From Desulfobulbaceae bacterium (GTDB taxonomy: Bacteria; Desulfobacterota; Desulfobulbia; Desulfobulbales; Desulfocapsaceae): a DNA stretch of 8,370 nucleotides. Below the pieces are notes generated by a model, which was not told the DNA's origin, ran no database searches, and saw only the letters and a list, made by a program, of their open reading frames with translations. Positions 1-5,555 of this stretch are shown here, in pieces. Made by a program: the position numbers and the translations under genes. How positions within the stretch are numbered: the stretch's first letter is position 1; the number at the start of each line of letters is the position of its first letter. Location of the stretch: assembly GCA_030632405.1 (NCBI GenBank), contig DAOVUU010000083.1, positions 1 through 8,370 on the forward strand, read 5' to 3'.

Positions 1-2
1 TT

Positions 3-1274
3 ACCGGAGTGTGGGTACTCATAATCGTCATGGCCGGAATAAGTGATCGTAACGAACACCCCGATGAGTACGTCCATTTGTATGCTGCTTCATATTATGA
101 TGATCACTGGCTGCCTCCAGTATTGGAGGATAAGGCGATTCGGAATAGTTACAGTGTGTATGGCATTTCACGGCTGAATAATGGTGAAATCTATTATCTT
201 TTTGCGGGTAAATTTCACAAACTGCTTGAGAGCTTTAGAATCCCAGAATATTTTTCGTTGCGGATATTCAATATTTTCCTTTTTGGTTTGATACTGCTCT
301 ATACGATTAAAAACAGTTATGCAAGGATGGTAGCCATACCTTTTCTTCTTTCATCTCAGATATGGTATCTTTTCAGCTACTGTAGCTCAGACGCTTTTTC
401 TCTTTTTATCACCTTTCTGGTCGGATGTGAACTGGTGATCCCTGCGAGCCTGCTTAATCGATTTTTAAAAGGCGACCGGGGACGTTTTTTCCCGGGGCTG
501 CTGTTATTAGGGGTTCTGTTCGGCTGTCTTTTCCTGTTGAAAAGAAACTATTATCCCTTCATTGCTTTTTTCTATCTCTGCCTGGGAGCACAGCTTTTGT
601 TTAATACTCCAACCCCCCTGGAGAAAAAAGCTGGTTTTAAGCGGCTGGCAGCCGTTACTATAACGGGCCTTCTTTTTTTCGGTCTGCACCTGGCTGAAGG
701 CTATCTGGTTAACGGCTTTGACCGGAATACGAGAATAGCCGAGCTACGCGAAAAGTTAGCCGACCCCATGTACAAACCGAGCAGGGAACTGGATAAAAAA
801 TATCACACTCTGTATAAAAAGGAGAGGGGGACTACCTTAGTGGATATGGTCACAGTTGACCGCTGGTTTGAGAAATCTTTTCGGAGTAGTTTTGGTGTAT
901 TTGGCTATTTTACCATCTCTGCTCCGCAAACCTATTATGATCTGGTACGCTGGACAGGCGTGGGTTTGCTACTCTTTGTTTTTGGGTCAATTTTTTTACG
1001 GGGCGGCCTGGTGAACAGTACATTTGCTTTTTCTCTATTTGTGCTGTCAGGTGCACTGATTGCCGCTTCTTTTTACCATTCCTGGACGAAGGATTTTCAA
1101 GCTCAGGGCAGATATCTTCTGCCGATAGTACCGATGCTTGGTATCCTCTATGCCCGTACCCATAAGATTATTTACAAGCCATTGTTGATTCTTGGTGTGA
1201 GTGGCATGTATCTCCTGGGAATATATTCCTTTATTTTTCAGGCTCTGCTGAGAATTCCCAAGGTTGTATTATGA
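3..1274 (+). CDS. DUF2142-like polytopic membrane protein, 5' partial
   Basis: The frame is open to the left edge, so the true start is probably outside the window. A GTG at 9 is possible, but it would begin in the middle of the first membrane helix and I do not accept it. About 421 residues are visible, with many hydrophobic segments. Numbering from the GTG, HPDEYVH lies at about 17-23 just after the first helix, SSDAF at about 126-130, SSFGVFGY at about 293-300, and QGRYLLPI at about 366-373 at the start of a late helix. An acidic PDE motif after helix 1 and a QGRY-LP motif near the C-terminus are the pattern I associate with the DUF2142 family. Those are GT-C-like multi-pass proteins often found in surface polysaccharide regions. 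No enzymatic activity can be assigned. The gene ends with TGA at 1272-1274, just before a palindromic repeat, and has no obvious link to the arsenic genes downstream. Confidence 0.72.
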   Translation, partial: TGVWVLIIVMAGISDRNEHPDEYVHLYAASYYDDHWLPPVLEDKAIRNSYSVYGISRLNNGEIYYLFAGKFHKLLESFRIPEYFSLRIFNIFLFGLILLYTIKNSYARMVAIPFLLSSQIWYLFSYCSSDAFSLFITFLVGCELVIPASLLNRFLKGDRGRFFPGLLLLGVLFGCLFLLKRNYYPFIAFFYLCLGAQLLFNTPTPLEKKAGFKRLAAVTITGLLFFGLHLAEGYLVNGFDRNTRIAELREKLADPMYKPSRELDKKYHTLYKKERGTTLVDMVTVDRWFEKSFRSSFGVFGYFTISAPQTYYDLVRWTGVGLLLFVFGSIFLRGGLVNSTFAFSLFVLSGALIAASFYHSWTKDFQAQGRYLLPIVPMLGILYARTHKIIYKPLLILGVSGMYLLGIYSFIFQALLRIPKVVL

Positions 1275-1279
1275 TGGCG

Positions 1280-1420
1280 TCGTAAAAACTCTCCATCTGC
1301 TTCGTTGCTGCAAATTTTCTATCATAACGACGTACCTTAGTACGCCGAAATAATAGAAAATTTGCGCGCCTTACATATGAAGTTTTTTACTTAGCCAACT
1401 GGAATTTTTGGTTTTTACGA
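1280..1420. repeat. Long imperfect palindrome, probable interspersed repeat
   Basis: This intergenic block is symmetrical about position 1337. The outer arms are TCGTAAAAAC (1280-1289) and GTTTTTACGA (1411-1420). A second version of the right outer arm, AGTTTTTTAC, sits at 1381-1390 opposite GTAAAAACT at 1282-1290. The inner arms AAATTTTCTAT (1312-1322) and ATAGAAAATTT (1353-1363) match perfectly, and the centre is GTAC-CTTA-GTAC (1332-1343). No coding sequence fits inside. From memory, elements with these ends and this core occur repeatedly between genes in Desulfobacterota genomes, like REP or MITE sequences, but only one copy is seen here. It could fold in RNA and shield the neighbouring transcripts from each other. 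It lacks the compact GC stem and T-run of an intrinsic terminator. Confidence 0.7.
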
Positions 1421-1461
1421 GATTGTCATATTATGATATGCATTAAGAATAGGGTGAAAAT

Positions 1462-2043
1462 ATGAGTGATAGACCGGTAGCTGCCGGAAAGAGCAGTTTT
1501 GATTTAATAGATAAGCAAGAGGCATTTGCAATTATTGCTATACAACCGCATTCAAGTTTTCTTGATCTGGCTTGCGGTGCTGGTAATTACTGCACTGAAA
1601 TTGCAAATCGCATTGGCGAAAAAGGAACAGTTTATGCGATTGATCTCTGGCAGGAGGGAATTGATACACTAAATCAGAAAATCAGCACAGGAGGTATAAA
1701 GAACATTAAAACGATACTGGCGGATATAACCACTGAACTGCCGGTTGAAGAGAACTCTATTGATTCATGTTTAATGGCAACAATACTGCATGATTTATCA
1801 AAAAATGGTCAACAGGCAGCGATTGGAGAAGTTGCTCGACTCGTAAAACCCGGTGGCATGCTCAATATTCTCGAATTTAAAAAAATTGAGAAAGGGCCCG
1901 GCCCACCATTGAGGATAAGAATGGATGAGCAGGAAATCGAAGTACTTGTAACAAAATATGGTTTTACAAAGGTTGCAGGGGGCGATGTTGGAGACTTTAA
2001 TTATCTGGTCAAATATGTAAAATCGCCTGATATATCACTTTAA
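1462..2043 (+). CDS. Class I SAM-dependent methyltransferase (UbiE/Methyltransf_11-like)
   Basis: The predicted protein has 193 residues, a single Rossmann-type methyltransferase domain with no extra domain. Motif I is FLDLACGAGNY at 33-43 (SAM-binding glycine-rich loop). The acidic end of strand 2 is YAID at 58-61, which should contact the ribose of SAM. LADIT at 86-90 is the adenine-side motif, and LVKPGGMLNILEF at 127-139 is the typical post-motif III segment. The substrate cannot be deduced. Small UbiE-like enzymes act on quinones, lipids, metabolites or metalloids. It has cysteines at 38, 44 and 103, but it is much shorter than ArsM arsenite methyltransferases and I do not see their cysteine arrangement. 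The ATG at 1462 follows a weak AGGG (1451-1454). The 3' end overlaps the convergent ogt gene by 9 bp. The gene directly follows the 1280-1420 palindrome, and a weak TATGAT (1432-1437) is the best -10 candidate. Confidence 0.8.
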   Translation: MSDRPVAAGKSSFDLIDKQEAFAIIAIQPHSSFLDLACGAGNYCTEIANRIGEKGTVYAIDLWQEGIDTLNQKISTGGIKNIKTILADITTELPVEENSIDSCLMATILHDLSKNGQQAAIGEVARLVKPGGMLNILEFKKIEKGPGPPLRIRMDEQEIEVLVTKYGFTKVAGGDVGDFNYLVKYVKSPDISL

Positions 2044-2514
2044 GGTAATCTTTTCTATCCGCAGGAGTTTCTTTTTCAATTCCAGGCCGCCGCCAAAACC
2101 GGTAAGGGAACCATCATTGCCTATTATGCGGTGGCAGGGAACAATAATGGGGATAGGATTTTTCCCATTTGCTCCTCCCACTGCTCTGCACGCTTTCGGA
2201 TTATCGATACGTTCTGCTATCTCTCCATAACTTGCCGTCTCGCCATAGGGGACTTGTCGCAGCTCCTGCCAGACCCTGCGTTGAAAATCAGTGCCTTTAA
2301 GACGCATTTTTACCTTGAAGCTCCGTCGATCTCCCGCAAAATATTCCTCAAGCTGTTGCAGAACATCTGCAAAACATTCTTCGTCATGGTGCCAGTTATC
2401 TTCTATTACGGCATGATCAGCCGAGTTTGGAAAGTGAATTTCCTCCAGCAGCCCTTGCTCTCCGATTAACAGGAGCCGTCCTATCGGACTTTGGTAATAA
2501 CAGTACTGCTTCAT
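2035..2514 (-). CDS. ogt: Methylated-DNA--protein-cysteine S-methyltransferase
   Basis: This 159-residue protein repairs O6-alkylguanine in DNA by moving the alkyl group irreversibly onto its own cysteine. It has the short N-terminal Ogt-type domain (residues about 1-70) and the conserved DNA-binding and active-site domain (about 73-157). The active site is IIVPCHRII at 123-131, with nucleophile Cys127. The segments ASYGEIA (95-101) and CRAVGGANGKNP (109-120) carry the helix-turn-helix and the arginine finger (Arg110). The length is normal for an Ogt or MGMT without an Ada-type N-terminal domain. The start is supported by GGAG on the minus strand, about 8 nt upstream of the ATG (complement of 2512-2514). 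The gene is transcribed away from arsR and runs convergent into the methyltransferase gene. Any role in arsenic metabolism is doubtful. It is more likely a housekeeping neighbour. Confidence 0.95.
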   Translation of the reverse strand: MKQYCYYQSPIGRLLLIGEQGLLEEIHFPNSADHAVIEDNWHHDEECFADVLQQLEEYFAGDRRSFKVKMRLKGTDFQRRVWQELRQVPYGETASYGEIAERIDNPKACRAVGGANGKNPIPIIVPCHRIIGNDGSLTGFGGGLELKKKLLRIEKITLK

Positions 2515-2558
2515 GTCTGTGTCTCCTGTTGCGGATATTTTTCTTTGAACGACAGTTT

Positions 2559-2585
2559 ATTATACCTGTTTCCGTACTATACCAA
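2559..2585 (-). promoter_or_regulatory. Candidate sigma-70-type promoter of ogt
   Basis: On the minus strand a perfect TATAAT (complement of 2559-2564) lies about 45 bp upstream of the ogt start. A TTGGTA-like -35 (complement of 2580-2585) precedes it by 15 bp, which is short but usable. The consensus -10 and its sensible distance from the start codon are the main support. It is divergent from the arsR promoter and about 40 bp away from it. Confidence 0.4.
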
Positions 2586-2625
2586 ATCCTTCTCCCGTTT
2601 AAATAAAATTATGTGTAATTGGTAC

Positions 2626-2654
2626 TTGACATCTCCAGCCACGAGGTGTATTTT
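2626..2654 (+). promoter_or_regulatory. Sigma-70-type promoter of the arsR-arsP operon
   Basis: A perfect TTGACA (2626-2631) is followed after exactly 17 bp by TATTTT (2649-2654), matching four of six -10 consensus bases. The predicted transcription start is close to 2661, about 40 bp before arsR. It coincides with the first base of the palindromic operator at 2661-2678. An ideal -35 and ideal spacing with an operator at the start site is the layout expected of a self-repressed arsR promoter. Confidence 0.7.
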
Positions 2655-2660
2655 CTCACA

Positions 2661-2678
2661 TATCGCCATATGACGATA
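2661..2678. promoter_or_regulatory. Probable ArsR operator, 18-bp palindrome
   Basis: The sequence TATCGCCATATGACGATA is an inverted repeat in which eight of nine base pairs match. The half-site is TATCG-x-CAT, with CATATG at the centre. It starts where transcription from the TTGACA/TATTTT promoter is expected to begin, so a bound ArsR dimer would block initiation or early elongation. ArsR-family repressors bind imperfect dyads of about this size. The assignment to this ArsR is inferred from position. I saw no second copy of the full dyad in the window, including upstream of arrA. Confidence 0.68.
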
Positions 2679-2700
2679 CGTCAATTTAGAGGCAAAGAGA

Positions 2701-3051
2701 GTGGCTATGAAACAGTTTATTCGTGTTATGAAAGCTCTGTCGGATCCTAATCGGGTTAGGCTCATAAAAATACTTGCTGTCAAACAGCTCTGCGTGTGTG
2801 AGCTGCAGGATCTTGTCGGGCTGGCCCAGTCGACGGTATCCAAACATCTGAAAGTACTGGAGGAGGCGGGACTGGTCGACTATCACAAGGAAGGTTCCTG
2901 GTTCATTTATCGGCTGACGGAAGGTGAAGAGTCAGATTATGCCGGTGTGATGCTGGAAAATCTGGAAGGCTGGCTGAGCGATGAACCGCAGCTGCAGGAG
3001 ATGATAGCGAGAATCCCCCATGTCAACAGGGAACGAAGCTGTGTCGTATGA
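2701..3051 (+). CDS. arsR: ArsR-family arsenic-responsive repressor
   Basis: This is a 116-residue winged-helix repressor of the ArsR/SmtB family. It is expected to bind the operator upstream of its own gene and leave the DNA when As(III) binds. VMKALSDPNRVRLIKIL (9-25) is the characteristic N-terminal helix pair. KQLCVCEL (28-35) carries the Cys31-x-Cys33 pair of the classical ELCVCDL metalloid site. AQSTVSKHLKVLEEAGLV (42-59) is the recognition helix with the start of the wing. A further cysteine, Cys114, lies three residues from the C-terminus and could be a third ligand. The start may be GTG 2701, with AGAGG at 2688-2692 and 8 nt spacing, or ATG 2707, two codons later. I keep GTG for its better spacing. 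The arsP-type permease gene follows 32 bp downstream, so the two are very likely co-transcribed. Confidence 0.92.
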   Translation: MAMKQFIRVMKALSDPNRVRLIKILAVKQLCVCELQDLVGLAQSTVSKHLKVLEEAGLVDYHKEGSWFIYRLTEGEESDYAGVMLENLEGWLSDEPQLQEMIARIPHVNRERSCVV

Positions 3052-3083
3052 TTTTAATGTAGGCATATTCAAGGAAAATACAT

Positions 3084-4172
3084 ATGGAAACACTAAAGAG
3101 CTGTGCGGGTGATGGTGATGGTCTCCCGGTAAGCAGCGTTGCAGGTAAGAAAAAAATAACAGTTCAGCAGCTTGGTTTTGGTCTGTTGGTCCTTGCTGTC
3201 TGGTACATTGTCTATAAACAGCTGCTTCCTTTTTCTCATTTTTTCTCTTACACCTTGCTCGGTCTTGATAGAGGAAGCCACCTGGGGGAGGCAATACAGT
3301 TCTTTGTCTATGACTCTCCAAAGGTTATGATGCTGCTCACCCTTATTGTTTTTATAGTGGGTATGATACGTTCTTTTTTTACCCAGGAACGAACCCGGAA
3401 ATTTTTAGCCGGCAAACGGGAAACCGGGGGCAATGTAATGGCCGCACTACTTGGTATAGTTACTCCGTTCTGTTCTTGTTCAGCTGTACCGCTTTTTCTG
3501 GGATTTGTTCAGGCAGGGGTGCCTCTGGGTGTGACTTTTTCCTTTCTTATTGCAGCACCCATGGTCAACGAGATTGCGGTGGTTCTGCTATATGGTCTTT
3601 TGGGCTGGAAGGTCGCAGCAATTTACCTGACGACTGGACTCCTCATTGCCATGGTCGCAGGCTGGTTTATTGGCCGGTTAAAACTTGAACATCTCATAGA
3701 GGACTGGGTGCAGGAATTGAGAGCCGGGGAAGCTGTGGTCATCGAAGAGGATCTCGGGTGGTCTGATCGCATTGATCATGGTAAGGAGGCGGTCCGTGAT
3801 ATCGTCGGCAAGGTATGGATTTACGTTCTTGCAGGAATTGGTGTAGGTGCCCTGATTCACGGTTATGTACCTGAGGCTTTTATGGCATCTGTCATGGGTA
3901 AAGACGCTTGGTGGTCAGTACCTGTTGCTGTTGTAGTTGGTATCCCTATGTACTCCAATGCCGCAGGTATTGTACCGGTGGTTGAGGCACTCCTTGGCAA
4001 GGGTGCGGCACTTGGCACGGTACTCGCTTTTATGATGAGTGTTATTGCCCTTTCTCTGCCTGAAATGGTTATTCTCCGCAAGGTACTGAAACCCGGGTTA
4101 ATAGCTGTCTTTATTGCGGTAGTCGGCTGTGGGATATTGTTTACCGGGTTTTTGTTTAATCTGATTATTTGA
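3084..4172 (+). CDS. arsP: ArsP/SO_0444-type permease, probable arsenic efflux
   Basis: The predicted protein has 362 residues and about eight to nine membrane segments, and belongs to the ArsP_1 permease family (formerly DUF318). Family members export trivalent organoarsenicals or have been linked to arsenite resistance. The first hydrophobic helix is at about 30-50. TPFCSCSAVPLFLGF (127-141) carries the hallmark Cys130-x-Cys132 pair in a membrane segment. AAPMVNEIAVVLLYG (157-171) is the following conserved helix. The second half repeats the fold with GIPMYSNAAGIVPVVEALL (287-305) and SLPEMVILRKVLKPG (324-338). A charged cytoplasmic loop at about 199-238 joins the halves. The ATG at 3084 follows AAGGAA (3071-3076) by 7 nt. 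Co-transcription with arsR and the CxxC protein downstream support an arsenic role. Whether the substrate is arsenite or a methylated trivalent form cannot be told from sequence. Confidence 0.88.
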   Translation: METLKSCAGDGDGLPVSSVAGKKKITVQQLGFGLLVLAVWYIVYKQLLPFSHFFSYTLLGLDRGSHLGEAIQFFVYDSPKVMMLLTLIVFIVGMIRSFFTQERTRKFLAGKRETGGNVMAALLGIVTPFCSCSAVPLFLGFVQAGVPLGVTFSFLIAAPMVNEIAVVLLYGLLGWKVAAIYLTTGLLIAMVAGWFIGRLKLEHLIEDWVQELRAGEAVVIEEDLGWSDRIDHGKEAVRDIVGKVWIYVLAGIGVGALIHGYVPEAFMASVMGKDAWWSVPVAVVVGIPMYSNAAGIVPVVEALLGKGAALGTVLAFMMSVIALSLPEMVILRKVLKPGLIAVFIAVVGCGILFTGFLFNLII

Positions 4173-4218
4173 ATGCAGCTTGCAGAACATAATGCCCTTC
4201 AGCCTATCTTTTGCTGAT

Positions 4219-4237
4219 GGAAAAACTTTGTTTTTCC
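4219..4237 (+). other. Hairpin between the permease and thioredoxin-like genes
   Basis: GGAAAAAC (4219-4226) and GTTTTTCC (4230-4237) form a perfect 8-bp stem with a 3-nt loop in the 99-bp gap. No T-run follows the stem, and the T-run is inside the 3' arm, so it is a poor intrinsic terminator. It may act as a partial terminator or an mRNA end-protection or processing element that sets the relative levels of the permease and the thioredoxin-like protein. Confidence 0.35.
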
Positions 4238-4271
4238 GATATATGTACATACAACACAATGAGGAAATAAT

Positions 4272-4505
4272 ATGGAAATAAAAATATGTGGACCAGGCTG
4301 TGCTTCGTGTGAAAAAACACATAAAATTGTTGAGGCAGCTGTTGCTGCAAAGGGTGTTGAGGCAACAATCAGTAAAGTCACTGATTTTCAGGAAATTGCC
4401 CAACTCGGCATTTTTTCAACTCCGGCAGTGGTCATTGACGGTAATGTGAAATCCGTGGGGAATATTCCTAAACAGGCTGAAGTTGAAGGATGGCTGGGTA
4501 TGTAA
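4272..4505 (+). CDS. Small thioredoxin-fold CxxC protein (Thioredoxin_3 type)
   Basis: This 77-residue protein has a minimal thioredoxin or glutaredoxin fold, like the redox-active disulfide protein 2 (MTH895/TM0996) family. MEIKICGPGCASCEKT is strand 1 followed by the active-site loop, with Cys10-x-x-Cys13 and a further Cys6. The FSTPAVVIDG segment (49-57 region) contains the cis-proline Pro51 that faces the disulfide, and GNVKSVGNIPK is the final hairpin. There is no signal peptide, so it is cytoplasmic. The ATG at 4272 has a good GAGG (4261-4264) 7 nt upstream. Genes of this family often follow ArsP-type permease genes. A likely role is thiol chemistry for the permease, such as keeping its cysteine pair reduced or handing over a thiol-bound metalloid, but this is inference. 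Confidence 0.85.
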   Translation: MEIKICGPGCASCEKTHKIVEAAVAAKGVEATISKVTDFQEIAQLGIFSTPAVVIDGNVKSVGNIPKQAEVEGWLGM

Positions 4506-4509
4506 AAGC

Positions 4510-4565
4510 AGTTAAAAGTTAAGAGTTAAAAGATAAAGGCAAAAAGATAAAAGATAAAAGACAAA
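4510..4565 (+). repeat. Tandem heptanucleotide repeat, eight units
   Basis: Eight consecutive 7-bp units fill this stretch exactly: AGTTAAA, AGTTAAG, AGTTAAA, AGATAAA, GGCAAAA, AGATAAA, AGATAAA, AGACAAA. The consensus is AGWTAAA. It begins five bases after the stop codon of the thioredoxin-like gene and lies in the 131-bp gap before the sensory operon. The repeat is purine-rich and contains no start or ribosome site. Copy number could vary by replication slippage and so change the spacing or curvature upstream of the sensory genes. Confidence 0.85.
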
Positions 4566-4636
4566 ATTTGAAATCTTGATTTTAGAGAAGTGGTTAACTT
4601 TTCGTTCAGGCACTGGATAGGCAATAGGGAGAACGT

Positions 4637-5554
4637 ATGGCTGATGTGTTATGGAAAAAATTATCTCTTACCATGTGGCCATTGATACTCCTGTCGGTTT
4701 TGCTTGCAGGGTGCGATACGGGAAATAGCGGCAAGCCCGAAACACGAACTGTCATCCGTCTGGATAAACTTGCCCCTCTTCCGCCCAGAAAAGCCGTATT
4801 CGATGATGATATTATTCGCGTGGCGGTGGCAGCCATCCTCTCACCGACTGGTACCATTGATTCATATACTCCTCTTATGACCTATCTTGAGGACGTTCTG
4901 GGAAAGCCGGTTAAACTTGTGCAGAGAAAAACATATAAGGAGATTAATGATCTCCTGGCGAGGGGAAGTGTTGACGTCGCTTTTGTCTGCACCGGGGCCT
5001 ATATTGAAGGGGTGAAAAAGGATATAATGACGATTCTGGTTGTCCCTGAAATTCATGGAAGAGTGACCTATCAGTCCTTTATGATTGTCCAGTCAGCTTC
5101 ACCGTATCAAAGCTTTGAGGATCTCCGGGGGAAAATCTTTGCCTTCACAGATCCGATGTCTAATACCGGTTATTTTTATCCGCTTTCTCTGTTAAAAATG
5201 AAAGATGAGACCCCCGAATCGTATTTCAGGAGAACAATTTTTACCTATAGCCACGACCGTTCAATAAATGCGGTAGCCGACGGCGTTGCAGATGGTGCTT
5301 CCGTTGACAATCTCATTCTGGAGTATGCACGGCAGCGAGGTCCGGAATTATCTGACAGTATCAGGGTTATATGGGAGTCAGAAAAATTCGGTATGCCACC
5401 TGTCGTCGTACCTAAACAGCTTGAAGAGGAAAAGCGGTTGAAATTTGAGAAACTCTTTCTCGATATCACTAATAATGAGGCTGGACGAAGGGCGCTTAAA
5501 TCACTCGGCATAGAAAAATTTGTCAGACCGGATCTCGCTCTTTATAATTTTTGA
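4637..5554 (+). CDS. PhnD/AioX-like periplasmic-binding lipoprotein, probable arsenic oxyanion sensor
   Basis: This 305-residue protein begins with a lipoprotein signal. WKK at 6-8 is followed by a hydrophobic stretch and the lipobox LLAGC, with lipidated Cys26. Asp27 at the +2 position favours retention in the inner membrane under the E. coli rule. A linker (27-58) leads to a two-lobed solute-binding domain of the phosphonate/phosphite type (PF12974-like), including IRVAVAAILSP (60-70), DVAFVCTGAYIEG (113-125), YQSFEDLRGKIFAFTDPMSNTGYFYP (157-182 region) and ADGASVDNLI (218-227). The mature protein keeps one cysteine besides Cys26, Cys118, at the ligand-side loop. In the arsenite sensor AioX a conserved cysteine (Cys108) is needed for As(III) binding, and Cys118 could be its counterpart. 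No ABC transporter genes are nearby. The kinase gene starts one base after the stop codon, so a sensory role fits better than transport. The start follows AGGGAG (4626-4631) by 5 nt. Confidence 0.82.
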   Translation: MADVLWKKLSLTMWPLILLSVLLAGCDTGNSGKPETRTVIRLDKLAPLPPRKAVFDDDIIRVAVAAILSPTGTIDSYTPLMTYLEDVLGKPVKLVQRKTYKEINDLLARGSVDVAFVCTGAYIEGVKKDIMTILVVPEIHGRVTYQSFMIVQSASPYQSFEDLRGKIFAFTDPMSNTGYFYPLSLLKMKDETPESYFRRTIFTYSHDRSINAVADGVADGASVDNLILEYARQRGPELSDSIRVIWESEKFGMPPVVVPKQLEEEKRLKFEKLFLDITNNEAGRRALKSLGIEKFVRPDLALYNF

Positions 5555-5555
5555 A

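Noticed and set aside
1275..1461. Possible small gene, tRNA or CRISPR in the gap before the methyltransferase
   Set aside because: The only structure is the palindrome. There is no cloverleaf, no regularly spaced direct repeats, and no frame with a ribosome site.
1462..2043. Methyltransferase as ArsM (arsenite methyltransferase)
   Set aside because: It is only 193 residues long, lacks the extended C-terminal region and the recognised cysteine arrangement of ArsM, and is separated from the ars genes by ogt on the other strand.
3084..4081. Several long open frames on other strands and frames within the permease and kinase genes
   Set aside because: They lie inside genes with clear family motifs, have no ribosome sites or recognisable domains, and have compositions typical of shadow frames.
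4236..4252. Second ArsR operator before the thioredoxin-like gene (CGATATATGTACAT region)
   Set aside because: It shares only CGATA-like letters with the 2661-2678 dyad and does not form the TATCG-CATATG-CGATA palindrome.
4637..5554. Lipoprotein as the substrate-binding part of a phosphonate ABC transporter
   Set aside because: No ATPase or permease gene of such a transporter is present, while a histidine kinase gene starts one base after its stop codon.
5520..5555. TTG 5520 as start of the histidine kinase
   Set aside because: It has no ribosome site, would overlap the lipoprotein gene by 35 bp, and an ATG is placed immediately after that gene's stop codon.
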